From: Lachnospiraceae bacterium | Lineage (GTDB): Bacteria; Bacillota; Clostridia; Lachnospirales; Lachnospiraceae | Direction of reading: 5' to 3' | DNA length: 64,000 nt | Assembly (NCBI GenBank): GCA_017439665.1 | Contig: JAFSIS010000078.1 | Location: forward strand, 1 to 64,000 | In this document: positions 16,856-26,688 of the stretch, in pieces | How positions within the stretch are numbered: position 1 is the first letter of the stretch | How the letters are laid out: every line of letters starts with the position of its first letter | Program-made: the position numbers and the translations under genes | The notes under the pieces: generated by a model | What the model saw: the letters and a program-made list of their open reading frames with translations, nothing else | The model's database searches: none | Told to the model about the DNA's origin: nothing

Positions 16856-17572
16856 TTATTTCCAAAACTCTTTTAACATCGGTTTATAGCTTCTTGAAAG
16901 CGGAATCTCAAATCCATCCGTCAGGATAATCCTGTTCTGTGCAAACAACAGCTGCTTAATTTTATCTGTATTTACCAGGTAGCTTCTGTGGCAGCGCGCA
17001 AAATTTGCAGGAATATCCTGACACAGGCGGTCAAGCGTAGTATAGAAGCCATATTCTTCATTGAAGGTTCTTAAAAAAATCTTTTTTTCCCGGGCCTCAA
17101 AATAATAAATGTCTTTATAGGGTACACTGAGTCTTCCATCTTTACTTTCCACGATAAAAAATTTATTTTCCCCGTTAAGCTTTCTGGACTCAAAATGAGC
17201 CACAAAAAACTCTTTCAGGGTATCCACCATCGTCTGTCTGGCCAAAGGACGCATCAACAGTGCATCTGCCTTTATTCCGGGCTTCAGATAGGCCAGAGGG
17301 GAAATGTGGGTATCCGCAATTAATAAAAGTCCCATTTCCCCATAGTCTTTCCTAAGCTCCACCAGTTTTTCTATAGCCCCATCCAGGGTAATATCATAGC
17401 AGCTGAAATCCATGAGAGGATGATCCTTAAAAATTTCAACAAATTCCGGCACGGACAGCGCCGTCCTGATCTCCCAATAATCCTCCGTCAATCTTGCTGC
17501 CTGCTCTTTTACCCCGGCCACCAGATATTTCATTTCCTCTGCTTTTTGATCAAGTATAGCCATAGCAATCAT
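16856..17572 (-). CDS. LytTR-type DNA-binding regulator with divergent receiver
   Basis: A 238-residue regulator. The C-terminal ~100 residues form a LytTR domain (FIVESKDGRLSVPYKDIYYF, then FARCHRSYLVNTDKI and LSRSYKPMLKEFW). The N-terminal ~120 residues look like a response-regulator receiver (MDFSCYDITLDGAIEKL, LLIADTHISPLAYL), but the acidic pocket and phospho-acceptor are not clearly conserved. No histidine kinase gene lies nearby, so it may respond to another signal. It starts 6 nt after the essC stop. It is a good candidate for local control of the cluster. Confidence 0.82.
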   Translation of the reverse strand: MIAMAILDQKAEEMKYLVAGVKEQAARLTEDYWEIRTALSVPEFVEIFKDHPLMDFSCYDITLDGAIEKLVELRKDYGEMGLLLIADTHISPLAYLKPGIKADALLMRPLARQTMVDTLKEFFVAHFESRKLNGENKFFIVESKDGRLSVPYKDIYYFEAREKKIFLRTFNEEYGFYTTLDRLCQDIPANFARCHRSYLVNTDKIKQLLFAQNRIILTDGFEIPLSRSYKPMLKEFWK

Positions 17573-17578
17573 AAGCAG

Positions 17579-20500
17579 CTACTCCGCCCGATACTGAGGC
17601 AATACTACTGCCCTGGCCTGTTCTTCATCGTTGGCAGGAAGCAAGGCAATACCTGCCTTCAGCGTCTTTCCCTGTTCCGTGTACGGAATATGGTCAAAAT
17701 TCATCAGCCTTTGAGCGGCCACGTTTCCACCCAGGTGCATGCCGTTCTTATCCCTGATGAACAGATTGTAGGTATTCAGGCCTGCTACCTTTACCGCCTC
17801 ATCCGGATTGATTCCGGCAAACCAGAATACATTGTGCATGGCACCTTTATCCAGAATTGTACCCAAAAAAGGTGCCATTTCTCCTACACCTTCTCCCGGC
17901 CGATGAACTTTATCCACAAATTCCGTCAGGTCTCCAATGACGATGACCAATTTGTTAAACTGCTGCATCCTGTCATACATCTCTTCATTGGAAAGTCCCT
18001 TTTCCACATATCCCTTCTTTGCCGCATTTCTGGCTTTAAAATCGGGAGTAATCCTGATAAAAAAGTCATACATTTCTTTAGGTGACTGGACATAGCCGGC
18101 TTTCGCCTCATTTGCTACAGCCCTCAATTCTCCGGCAAAATCAATTACCGTCACCTGTGCACCCGCTATGGCGGCAGATAAGGTCAACAGCCGCAGGAAA
18201 TTCGTTTTTCCTGTTCTGGATTTTCCTGAAACCATATAGCAGTAGGTTCTTCTCAGATCAATTCCGTAAACGGTAGCATATTTTCTGTCGTAGCCAACAG
18301 GGAGTCTTACTCCTTCTTCTGCCATTTTCACTGCTTCCTCAAGGCCACTGAATTCCTTCCAGTTAGGATCCTTAGGGATTTCAGGAATGGGTTTGGCCAC
18401 TTTTCCTGTCCATGCCCGGTTAAGCATTTCAACTCTTTGCTGCACCTGCTCTCCACGCTTAAAGTCGTCTTCTGCCTGAAGAGACAGAGCCGTCTGAAAT
18501 TCCAGAATCGTTTCGCCGATCTTGGCCAGGCCTCTTCCCTTTACATTTTCTTCCGGCAGGACATCCAGATGCATGGTTCTTAAAGCCTCTGTATATGCAT
18601 ACTTGTCCTTCATCTCCAGGCATATGGTCGTCCGGAAATGATCTCCCATTCGATTGGGAATTTCACTGATTCCAAATCCCGCTGCTGTAACCACCAGATA
18701 AATTCCGTAGTTTACGCCCTCTTTCAGCAAAGTGATCAGGGTATCATCATAACCGCTGCTTGTCTTGCTGCGGAAGGAGGCCATACCGTCAATAAGGATC
18801 AATACTGCGGGAACCGTTATTCCATTGGCCCGAACGTATTGGCTGTAGCTTCCTCCTTTGAACATCCTCTTTCTTTCTTCCAGGATTCCCTCCAGCATGG
18901 TGAAGAACTTGGCTGCCTTTTCTCCTTCCTCTTCATAAATGACTCCTCCCACATGGGCAAGTCCAGCAAAGGCTCCCAGCATCTTACTACTATAATCCAG
19001 GATATAGATATTCAACTGGTCAGGAGTATATCGGTTGACCAGGGAATATACATAGGTCATCAGGAACGTACTTTTACCGCTTACCACGGTTCCCACGATC
19101 GCATGGTTTCCATCCGTTGCCAGGTTAATACTGAAAGAACCCTGTGACTGATTTACCGGATCATCATACATACCCACGATAGCCTCCAGAGTAAATCCTT
19201 TTCCTGTTTCCTTCCAGCTGCCATTGGAAAAGCTGCGTTTCTCATATCCCGCAAGCTGGTTTAAATAGAGAATTTCCGGCAACACGGGCAACCACAGCTG
19301 CAGATTATGTACATAGCCATTACTCTGCGCCATCTTACCCAAATATTCCACCACTGCATCCAGCTGTGTTTTCTCCTTCATCTCCGGCAGCTTCTTTCCA
19401 CTGACCGCTGCCTCTACCATAATACGTGCTTCCTCACTCTGCAGTCCTTCATCGGCATTGGCCTTATCTTTTCCCCCGATGGAAATATACAGATCGATCA
19501 AGTCCTGTATTCTGTGGAAATTGTAGTCCGTATTGGGATAGTCCAATTCTCTCTTCTCTGCTATGGCAAAAAAATGATCTGTTACAGCATTTTTCAAGAC
19601 CACATCTTGCTGGCATTCCTCCAGTCGACAGGGTACTTCTCCTGCCGCCTCCTGAAGCATGTCCAGAAGCAGAGAAACCCAAAGTGTTTTTGCCTTTTCC
19701 TTTTTCTTGATTTTTGCATGGCTTCCTACCAACGATGCCTTACCCGTTTCAGAAAGCATTTTGGCAATATCTGTGGAAACGGTTCCTGTAGCCTCATCAT
19801 ATACGGCTCCGCTCCAGGCCGACTGGAACAGCTCAAATATTTCATCATTACCCACCTGCAAATAACATCTTCCTGCCTGGGTAATATAGGCTGCATCCGG
19901 ACGATGAAGCATGTCCGTACTGTCCTGTCTGTCCTGTACTCTCAGACAAAGCCTGAATTTGGAATTGCTCCAGATGTTGTCGTCTACGGTTCCGCTGGGC
20001 TTCTGGGTAGCCAGAATAAGGTGCACACCAAGGCTTCGTCCTACCTGGGCTACGCTGATCAATTCCCGCATAAAATCCGGCTCTTCCCTTTTCAGCTCGG
20101 CAAACTCATCAATGATAATAAACATATGGGGAACCGGAAGCGTTGCCTCATTATTTTTGTATAACCTTGTATACAAATTGATATTGTTTACACCATGCTC
20201 ATTAAAAATCCTCTGCCTTCTGAGATTTTCACTCTTGATGGATACCATTGCACGGCGAACCTGGTTTCCTGACAGATTGGATATCTGGCCAATCATATGG
20301 GGTAAGCCCTCGAAAAGATTGGCCATACCTCCACCCTTATAATCAATGACGAAGAAACCGATATCATCCGGGCTGTAATTGATTGCCAGGGAAAGCATAT
20401 AGGTCTGCAGGGTTTCACTTTTTCCTGAACCTGTAGTTCCTGCAACCAGACCATGGGGACCATGATATTTCTCATGGACATCCAGATAGCAGTCGGCACC

Positions 20501-22585
20501 TCCCGCCTTCTGTCCCACCAATGCCTTGATGCTTTCATAGGTTCTGTTCTTTTTCCATCGTTCAAGGACATCCAGCTCCTCCGGTGACTGTATCCCATAC
20601 ATGTCAAAGAAGGTCAACACATTGGGAATTTCTCCACCGGTTTCCATCTCGCTGACTTCGATGGAGGCCAGCCTTCTGGCAAAGGCTGCCAGTGTCTCTG
20701 CTGAAATCTGATCATATCGAATTTTGATCCTCTCATCAGGGCCATCTGTAATCCTGTACATTCCCTGGAAATTTTCTGTATTTTCCACGATATATTCACA
20801 AGTATTAGGCAGATTTTCATACCGGTCAGCCATAAAAATGGTGGTGATTCCATAATCATTTTCTTCGTACAGATACTTGGAAATCAATTCCCCTTCCAAT
20901 AACTCCGGTTTTTCCAAAAAGAGAATATAATGGGGCTTGTACACCTCTTTTTTCAGACTACTGGATGTACTTCTTTCTTCTGCCCTCATTCGCAGAACTT
21001 TCGTGATTTCATAAAAGATTTCACTGGCATCATTTTTATTCCCGGCGATCAGACGGGTCTTTTTGTCTTCTGTCCATACATGGGGCAGCCATCTGGCAAA
21101 CTCCCAGTTATCTCCGCTGTCATCCTCATCAAAAACGAAGGCCAGCTTTACATCCGTATAACAATTGTTTGCTGCTATCTGTGCTGCCAATACCTGCATG
21201 ATCTGACAGCACCCCCTTTTCTCTTCTCCTCCGATTATTCCTACCAGCTTATGCTCCATCAAATCAATGCAAATCGGAACATCATAAAGCAGACGATAGC
21301 TTTCCTTGATCATCCTGGGCTTTTCAGACAAAGAATCATTGGTCAGGGAAAACCTTGCTTTAGGTACATCGATTTCTACCTGGAAGGGAAGTGCCCCTAT
21401 TCCCAGTCTCTGGAATAAATAATCCTCATGCCGGATATTTCTATTCCACAGCTGGGCTGAATCACTGTTATACTGACAGCAGGCTTCCGTATCGGGATAC
21501 AATTGCTGCATTCCCTTTTGGTTATTCTCATATTTGGCTTTTATGTCATTGGTACAGCGGATCAGATATTCGCTGTAGGACTCGAACCGCTTCAATTCAT
21601 CTTCCCGGTTCTTTTTCCTGACCTGTCTCATATTGACCATTGACCAGACGGAGCCGATCAGAGCTGAGCCGACGGCCGTAACCAGGCCTGTATACATGAA
21701 CACTCCTGAGTTGCTTCCGGAGGCTCTGGTACTGTATGCAGACAGCAGACAGCCTACGAGCATGGGCAATGCCATCGTCATGGAAGGGCCTATCGACATA
21801 ATGGCAGACTGCAGGTTCATCTCCCTGGCAGATGGCGGTGCTTCAATCTCAATCTTTTCCTTTTCTATTTTGGGAATATTTCGTGGGGAACGGTGAAATA
21901 CACTTTTCTTTCCATGAAAACGTTCTCTGTCTTTCCTTTCTGTTTTGTTTTCATATAGGGAAAGCTTCCCTTCCCTGATCTTCAATTGCTGAATCAATGT
22001 ATTAATGGCAATAAAGTGATGGAAATAGACGATCCTTAAGCCAAAAATATCGATGCAGTCTCCAAATTCCAGCTGTTTTGATCCCACAATACGTTTTGCA
22101 TTGACGAAAATACCATTTGAACTGGAATCCTCCAGGATAAAATACTCTCCTCGCCTGATCATCTTTCCATGTTTGTTGGATACCAGTCCCAAAAAATCGT
22201 AGCAAAGTGCACTGTCTGCCTCTTTACCAAAGGTTATCTCATCCACGTTTTCCAGACTGAATTTTTCGTATACAGCAAAAGAAGTATCCGTCTCCTTTAC
22301 AATGATAGAAATCTTCTCTCCTTCTCTGGTAATCAGAGAGAAAACATCTCCATCTTTTATCGTCTCTTCTTCATACTCCTTTTTCGTAGCCGTATAATGA
22401 AGATCTAAGCCTTCCACCTTCTGAAAGCTCCATTTTCCATCCATGATCTCCATCAAAAGTTCAAAATCCTCTGACAAGCCAAAGATATCCCGTTTCATGT
22501 TCAGGCAATAATCCGCATTATTAACTGCGGGCAGAAGGTATTCTTTAAAGGCCTTTCTGCTGTAAACAGATAATATATAACTCAT
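17579..22585 (-). CDS. essC: T7SS ATPase EssC (FHA + three FtsK/SpoIIIE domains)
   Basis: The motor and substrate-recognising membrane ATPase of firmicute T7SS, 1668 residues. The N-terminus has an FHA-like region (SNKHGKMIRRGEYFILEDSS, then NGIFVN, ~residues 130-160), followed by two membrane helices (MTMALPMLVGCLLSAYS, VFMYTGLVTAVGSALIGSVW) near 270-320. ATPase 1 has Walker A GTTGSGKSE (~715), Walker B FFVIDYKGGG and MFIIIDEFAEL with the catalytic Glu. ATPase 2 has VVSGKSTFL (~1167). ATPase 3 has SGKSRTGKTNFL (~1455) and VTVIDFAGE. It is longer than S. aureus EssC (about 1480), mainly between ATPases 1 and 2. An FHA gene precedes it and LytTR follows. Confidence 0.95.
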   Translation of the reverse strand: MSYILSVYSRKAFKEYLLPAVNNADYCLNMKRDIFGLSEDFELLMEIMDGKWSFQKVEGLDLHYTATKKEYEEETIKDGDVFSLITREGEKISIIVKETDTSFAVYEKFSLENVDEITFGKEADSALCYDFLGLVSNKHGKMIRRGEYFILEDSSSNGIFVNAKRIVGSKQLEFGDCIDIFGLRIVYFHHFIAINTLIQQLKIREGKLSLYENKTERKDRERFHGKKSVFHRSPRNIPKIEKEKIEIEAPPSAREMNLQSAIMSIGPSMTMALPMLVGCLLSAYSTRASGSNSGVFMYTGLVTAVGSALIGSVWSMVNMRQVRKKNREDELKRFESYSEYLIRCTNDIKAKYENNQKGMQQLYPDTEACCQYNSDSAQLWNRNIRHEDYLFQRLGIGALPFQVEIDVPKARFSLTNDSLSEKPRMIKESYRLLYDVPICIDLMEHKLVGIIGGEEKRGCCQIMQVLAAQIAANNCYTDVKLAFVFDEDDSGDNWEFARWLPHVWTEDKKTRLIAGNKNDASEIFYEITKVLRMRAEERSTSSSLKKEVYKPHYILFLEKPELLEGELISKYLYEENDYGITTIFMADRYENLPNTCEYIVENTENFQGMYRITDGPDERIKIRYDQISAETLAAFARRLASIEVSEMETGGEIPNVLTFFDMYGIQSPEELDVLERWKKNRTYESIKALVGQKAGGADCYLDVHEKYHGPHGLVAGTTGSGKSETLQTYMLSLAINYSPDDIGFFVIDYKGGGMANLFEGLPHMIGQISNLSGNQVRRAMVSIKSENLRRQRIFNEHGVNNINLYTRLYKNNEATLPVPHMFIIIDEFAELKREEPDFMRELISVAQVGRSLGVHLILATQKPSGTVDDNIWSNSKFRLCLRVQDRQDSTDMLHRPDAAYITQAGRCYLQVGNDEIFELFQSAWSGAVYDEATGTVSTDIAKMLSETGKASLVGSHAKIKKKEKAKTLWVSLLLDMLQEAAGEVPCRLEECQQDVVLKNAVTDHFFAIAEKRELDYPNTDYNFHRIQDLIDLYISIGGKDKANADEGLQSEEARIMVEAAVSGKKLPEMKEKTQLDAVVEYLGKMAQSNGYVHNLQLWLPVLPEILYLNQLAGYEKRSFSNGSWKETGKGFTLEAIVGMYDDPVNQSQGSFSINLATDGNHAIVGTVVSGKSTFLMTYVYSLVNRYTPDQLNIYILDYSSKMLGAFAGLAHVGGVIYEEEGEKAAKFFTMLEGILEERKRMFKGGSYSQYVRANGITVPAVLILIDGMASFRSKTSSGYDDTLITLLKEGVNYGIYLVVTAAGFGISEIPNRMGDHFRTTICLEMKDKYAYTEALRTMHLDVLPEENVKGRGLAKIGETILEFQTALSLQAEDDFKRGEQVQQRVEMLNRAWTGKVAKPIPEIPKDPNWKEFSGLEEAVKMAEEGVRLPVGYDRKYATVYGIDLRRTYCYMVSGKSRTGKTNFLRLLTLSAAIAGAQVTVIDFAGELRAVANEAKAGYVQSPKEMYDFFIRITPDFKARNAAKKGYVEKGLSNEEMYDRMQQFNKLVIVIGDLTEFVDKVHRPGEGVGEMAPFLGTILDKGAMHNVFWFAGINPDEAVKVAGLNTYNLFIRDKNGMHLGGNVAAQRLMNFDHIPYTEQGKTLKAGIALLPANDEEQARAVVLPQYRAE

Positions 22586-22597
22586 TTACCGATCCCC

Positions 22598-23182
22598 CTA
22601 TACTACCAAGTCAATTTTAAAAATACTATTTCCAAGAGAGAGGATATCTCCTTGCTTCAGCTCAATAAATTTTTGTTCCACAAACACTTTTTTTCCGCCC
22701 CTGGAAAGAGTAATCTTTCCACTCTTCCCGACGTTATGTACATATACCTTCCCACCACTTTCCAGAATCTCACATTGGCGTTCATCCACGTCAGTACAGT
22801 TGACAATGATATGATTTTCCCCAATCTTACTTCCTATATAGATCTTTCGGGAGGGATCAAGCATATATTTTCTTGCTGACAATTCACTGGTTTCTGTAAG
22901 CTGGAGCATGGTCTTCGCTGCTTTTTTCTGTTTTCCCAGACTCCTTTTTCCTTTTTTCTCCAGCCTTCCTGAATCATAGCTGATTTCAAAGGGGAGTGCG
23001 GAGGCTGCGGCCTCCTCTTCCTTTTTTACATCCTGGTTCAGAATCCTCTTATCAAGTGCTTCTTCACGCAGCTTGTCTCCGGCAACGATGGCCATATTCT
23101 TTTTGTCACTGTACCGGCGCCCTGCTTTCGTTAAAATAAAAAGCAGAAGCAGTATTCCAATGATGATCAGTGCTATTTTCAA
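22598..23182 (-). CDS. Membrane-anchored FHA-like protein
   Basis: A 194-residue protein from a TTG start at 23182, placed 7 nt after AGGAG and followed directly by a membrane helix (KIALIIIGILLLLFILTKA). This fits better than the ATG 72 nt upstream, which would put 24 odd residues in front. The C-terminal ~90 residues have an FHA-like outline (KIYIGSKIGENHIIVN, VYVHNVGKSGKITL, FIELKQGDILSLGNSIFKI), but the SxRH phosphothreonine pocket reads DERQC, so pThr binding is doubtful. It lies 12 nt upstream of essC, whose N-terminus also carries an FHA region. Confidence 0.75.
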   Translation of the reverse strand: MKIALIIIGILLLLFILTKAGRRYSDKKNMAIVAGDKLREEALDKRILNQDVKKEEEAAASALPFEISYDSGRLEKKGKRSLGKQKKAAKTMLQLTETSELSARKYMLDPSRKIYIGSKIGENHIIVNCTDVDERQCEILESGGKVYVHNVGKSGKITLSRGGKKVFVEQKFIELKQGDILSLGNSIFKIDLVV

Positions 23183-23258
23183 TTTTTCATCTCCTAATTG
23201 TATATTGAGCAGGCATTTATTAACTGCTGTAAGTAAACCACATTTCTCAGGCACTCTT

Positions 23259-23756
23259 TCAACCGGATATCATCATGATTCCTGCAGCCACACTCAATAC
23301 TCCCATGAAAAAAAACAGAATGCTCAATCCCCGGTAAATCTCTCCGGAGGATAATGATGCTTTCAAAGGATTCTCCGGATCGTAATATACGGTTACTTCT
23401 TTTCCTATTTTCTTTTCTGCAAGGCCCTTGTTGTATCCCGGTCCATCTGCTCTGGAATACTCTACACCATCCACTGCATAAGCATAAACCATGTGGTACA
23501 TCACCGGTGTATGATCGCCCATGCCTCTTGTACTTCCTACTCCTGCCCGGATATACACGCCTTTGGTTTTATTCCGATTTTTTGCAGATGCCGCAATCCG
23601 TTCATTATATTTCAGTGCATCACGTGTTATTTCTCTGATCACTCCCTTTGTTTCAGCAGACAACTTTCCAACTATGACCGCCGGAAACAGAAATCCTATA
23701 CAAAGAACCAGAAAAACTCCTCCTGAACACAATAAGGCAATCCATAAAGCACTCAT
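23259..23756 (-). CDS. DUF3592-like two-helix membrane protein
   Basis: 165 residues from the ATG at 23756, which has AGGAG 7 nt upstream; the frame continues to 23819 only by overlapping the previous gene. An N-terminal membrane helix (ALWIALLCSGGVFLVLCIGFL) is followed by a soluble part with VMYHMVYAYAVDGVEYSR, KIGKEVTVYYDPENP and ASLSSGEIY, and a second helix (ILFFFMGVLSVAAGIMMI). The VxYxPxxP pattern is the DUF3592 hallmark. No molecular function is known. It lies between DUF4176 and FHA genes in the T7SS operon. Confidence 0.65.
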   Translation of the reverse strand: MSALWIALLCSGGVFLVLCIGFLFPAVIVGKLSAETKGVIREITRDALKYNERIAASAKNRNKTKGVYIRAGVGSTRGMGDHTPVMYHMVYAYAVDGVEYSRADGPGYNKGLAEKKIGKEVTVYYDPENPLKASLSSGEIYRGLSILFFFMGVLSVAAGIMMISG

Positions 23757-23766
23757 CGTTAGTCTC

Positions 23767-24057
23767 CTATTCCTTATTTTCCTTATTTTCCTCACTTTCC
23801 TTCTTTTCCTGAAGCTCAATTAAAGCTTTTCGGAAAGCAAATTCTTCTTCATTCTGCATGCCTATATAATACACTTCATTGATATCAGCATTGTTGAATA
23901 CATATATTTTATCCTTTCCCAAATAACCTTCGGGAAATAAGCAGGCCGAATAATCATAGGATTTTCCATCAGAAATCTGATATCTTCCAATAATCATCAT
24001 CTTTTTTTCCGTTCCTTTTAACGTTATCACTGTTCCTAATGGTAAATATTTTTTCAT
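23767..24057 (-). CDS. DUF4176-like small protein
   Basis: A 96-residue cytosolic protein starting KKYLPLGTVITLKGTEKKMMIIGRYQ with a later YSACLFPEGYLG segment, the outline of DUF4176 proteins that recur in firmicute T7SS loci. It ends in a charged E/K/N tail. It follows the putative substrate gene by 39 nt. It may be a targeting or adaptor factor for that substrate (inference). ATG at 24057 with ATGGAGG upstream. Confidence 0.65.
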   Translation of the reverse strand: MKKYLPLGTVITLKGTEKKMMIIGRYQISDGKSYDYSACLFPEGYLGKDKIYVFNNADINEVYYIGMQNEEEFAFRKALIELQEKKESEENKENKE

Positions 24058-24096
24058 TCTTAATTTCCTCCATTTATTTTTTTATTATCATAAGTT

Positions 24097-25287
24097 TTAG
24101 TCCCTAAAGGTCAAATCAAAATCGGACCAATCTATTGCGATATCAACACCAATCGGGCCAAGACCTACCCCCGCCTTTATCTCCGTTAGCCCTATTGCCG
24201 CCTCTGCTTCTGCCTGAACACCAACCATTCCTTCTAATTCGAGGTCAATATCTATTCCCAGGAAAGTAATTCCTCCTGATACCTCTCCCTTGGCCAGATA
24301 GGCCTCTGCCTCTGCATTCACCCCAAGGCTAACTTTTCCGTCTCCTGCTGTAAGCCCTGCTTTTGCTTCCGCCCCTGCTCCTACTAAAGAGCCTTCTGCT
24401 TTACCGTGCACATTCATATCTTCCAGGCCCAGATATCCTTCTGCACCTGCACCTGCTGCCATTGCTGAAGCCGCCAATGCAAGTCCGGCGGTTTTAGCCT
24501 TATCACTACCTATGGAAAAACCCTCCGGAATGCCAATCCTTGCTTCTCCTTTTACCACACCAAGGCCTGCTTCTGCGGATACTTTTCCATATTTTCCTTC
24601 CACTCCGGCTTCTCCTTTTACGAGGGCTGCACTACCTTCCGCTGATAATCCTAAACCATCAACACCTGCTTTTCCCTCTGCGGTGAAAACTGAACCTTTT
24701 GCATAAGCTCCATCTTTGGAAACTTCACCTTTCTTATAGGAAATATCGCCTTCTACAGACTGGTCTGATCCTTCTTTATCACCAGAAGCCCCCGATCTGC
24801 CTCCTCTATCATCGGATGGCCTTGATCCACCATTTCCACCATCTGGATCTGATCCACCATTTTTGCCATCTGAATTGGATCCATTATTTCTGCCACCTGA
24901 ATTTCGTCCGCCATTTCCACCATCTGAATCTGGCCCGTCATTACTGCCATCTGAATTTGGCCCACCATTTCCTCCATTTGGAGCTGCTCCGCCATCTGAT
25001 CCATTCATTGAACCCGCATAATCCAGAATTTTGTTTTCTCTTTCTTCATATTGCTGGGCAATCAGGGTCAATGCATCTCCTAATTGTTTTAATCGGTCCG
25101 TGTTTTTGCTATTTCTTTGTATAACATTTGACAAAGCATTTCTTACATTGCCATATCGGTAGATGTACATCTCATTCATCACATTTTGTATGGATTGATT
25201 ATAGCTTTCCAGGCTATTACAAATATCCTGATGGTCATCTGCCAGATTTTTTAAATTTCCGGTATTTACATAAAACTTTTTGCTCAT
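24097..25287 (-). CDS. Putative T7SS substrate: WXG-like head, Gly-rich linker, Ala/Gly repeat tail
   Basis: A 396-residue protein without a signal peptide. Residues 1-90 form a WXG100-like helical hairpin ending in YEERE, a YxxxE export signal. Residues ~94-175 are a low-complexity G/N/S/D linker with repeated GGNGG-type units. Residues ~180-385 alternate short strands with Gly/Ala (AYAKGSVFTAEGKAGVDG, AEGSAALVKGEAGVEG), the pattern of a repetitive beta structure, interrupted by a small Ala/Gly helix (GLALAASAMAAGAGAEG). No nuclease, ADP-ribosyltransferase or lysozyme motif is visible. It could be a surface or pore-like effector. It sits upstream of DUF4176. Confidence 0.6.
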   Translation of the reverse strand: MSKKFYVNTGNLKNLADDHQDICNSLESYNQSIQNVMNEMYIYRYGNVRNALSNVIQRNSKNTDRLKQLGDALTLIAQQYEERENKILDYAGSMNGSDGGAAPNGGNGGPNSDGSNDGPDSDGGNGGRNSGGRNNGSNSDGKNGGSDPDGGNGGSRPSDDRGGRSGASGDKEGSDQSVEGDISYKKGEVSKDGAYAKGSVFTAEGKAGVDGLGLSAEGSAALVKGEAGVEGKYGKVSAEAGLGVVKGEARIGIPEGFSIGSDKAKTAGLALAASAMAAGAGAEGYLGLEDMNVHGKAEGSLVGAGAEAKAGLTAGDGKVSLGVNAEAEAYLAKGEVSGGITFLGIDIDLELEGMVGVQAEAEAAIGLTEIKAGVGLGPIGVDIAIDWSDFDLTFRD

Positions 25288-25517
25288 TTATGCCCTTCTC
25301 CTTGTTCTTACGGACTGCAAATTTCTCATTTGTCAATAGTCTGTCGAATGATTTTACGTCCCTTTTACTCACCTGTGTTCCACAAGTGCAGGTTAGCATA
25401 TTCTGTCTGATCATCAGCTTTTTTTTGACGAAAAGCAGGTTTAAGGCGACAAGTGACATTTTGTATATTAATGGTTTCAAAAATCAAGTCTTTTCGATTC
25501 ATCATAGCAGGTATGCT

Positions 25518-26627
25518 TTACTGTATTTCCATAATCTGTCCCTGCCTGATATAAGCCTCTTTTCCAATCACTTCCTCTGATGTTGGATTTGCTTCCCAAT
25601 ACATTGCACCAGATTCATCCGTCATGGAAGACCCGTATCCTCCACCAGTAGACAGCTGCTGAATCCGACCATCCCTTACTTCTACCGTAGTAGTTTCACG
25701 CACCACAGTTTCGATTCCCACAGAACCATCAAGTCTTGGAAATTGTAACTGAGTTTCCACTTTTACCAACATATCTGCTGTAACGATAACTCCACTGTCC
25801 ATCGTTCCGAAATAGCTTTCTTCCACCTCAGAGCTTATTTTACTCATTCCTGCAAATTCTCCATGGTAACTGCCGTTTTTACAGGGAATCTTAAAAATTC
25901 TGTTATTCCATGATCCCACTATAAAACTGTAACCGAATTCACCATCTGTCAGTGCATAGATATCCCCACTAAAGGATCTGTTATCCGAATCATTTGTATC
26001 CCAGTATACTTCTACTGCATAGTCCCCGAATACACCATGAATATATTCCCCTGTGTTTTCAAAGTTTCGTGGCAGTTCGTAAACCCCACAGTTTAACACT
26101 CCTTCCACGTCTTCATTTTGAAGTGCCTGAATCAGTTTACCCAATGCAATTTCTTCCTCCACCGTATAGATTCGTTCATAAAAAGGCTGCTCCCGTCTTC
26201 CACTCATGACCACAACTGCCGGCTCTACAACTACCGATTCAGTTTCTGCAGCAGGCTGCACTACTCCATCTCTTTCTATCTGCACTGTCAGTTCATTTAT
26301 TTTTGCTGATAAACGCTGGTCCTTCGTCAACTCATAGCCTTTTTCTAAAGTTGCCAGTGCACTTTCCGGATCACCCATACCTACATAAGCATCTGCCAGT
26401 CCCAGGTAGGCCTCCGCACTCATGGGCTCTATCTCGATGGCTGTATGAAAGGCTACTACAGCTTCCTCATAATTCATTTCTGCCAGGTATTTGTTACCAA
26501 GATCCAACTGCTCCTGCAGTCGCCTCGCCTCCTCTGCTTTGGAATTGTGGGAGAGAAGAACTCCCAATATTCCCACAAGAATGACGGCCATCAGAATCAT
26601 TAAGGGCCTTTTTTTCTCTTTTGTCAT
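25518..26627 (-). CDS. TPR membrane protein of the T7SS cluster (paralogue 2)
   Basis: 369 residues: membrane helix PLMILMAVILVGILGVLL at the N-terminus, then TPR repeats (LDLGNKYLAEMNYEEAVVAF, AYLGLADAYVGMGDPESALA) nearly identical to those of the proteins at 10169 and 29195. The C-terminal ~200 residues are different: GEYIHGVFGDYAVEVYW and SYHGEFAGMSK resemble MORN-like beta turns. It should be anchored with the TPR part outside. ATG at 26627 after GGGAGG. It lies between the 45-residue membrane peptide and the putative substrate. Confidence 0.7.
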   Translation of the reverse strand: MTKEKKRPLMILMAVILVGILGVLLSHNSKAEEARRLQEQLDLGNKYLAEMNYEEAVVAFHTAIEIEPMSAEAYLGLADAYVGMGDPESALATLEKGYELTKDQRLSAKINELTVQIERDGVVQPAAETESVVVEPAVVVMSGRREQPFYERIYTVEEEIALGKLIQALQNEDVEGVLNCGVYELPRNFENTGEYIHGVFGDYAVEVYWDTNDSDNRSFSGDIYALTDGEFGYSFIVGSWNNRIFKIPCKNGSYHGEFAGMSKISSEVEESYFGTMDSGVIVTADMLVKVETQLQFPRLDGSVGIETVVRETTTVEVRDGRIQQLSTGGGYGSSMTDESGAMYWEANPTSEEVIGKEAYIRQGQIMEIQ

Positions 26628-26655
26628 TTTTCCCCTCCCATATTTCCTCCCATTG

Positions 26656-26684
26656 CATCAATTTGCATGGCTTCTGAAAGCTAC
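26656..26684. repeat. Degenerate half-copy of the intergenic repeat
   Basis: CATCAATTTGCATGGCTTCT then GAAAGCTAC matches the right arm of the element at 30613-30764 (CATCAATTCGCATGGCTCT then GAATAGTTAC) with few changes. No left arm is visible. Confidence 0.5.
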
Positions 26685-26688
26685 TGCA

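Noticed and set aside
24753..25004. 83-residue minus-strand frame in the Gly-rich linker region
   Set aside because: It is a shadow in another frame of the low-complexity linker of the putative substrate.
25288..25517. Internal promoter before the putative substrate gene
   Set aside because: TTGACA occurs close to the start but without a -10 box at proper spacing; the gap otherwise shows only a weak hairpin (ACCTG/CAGGT).
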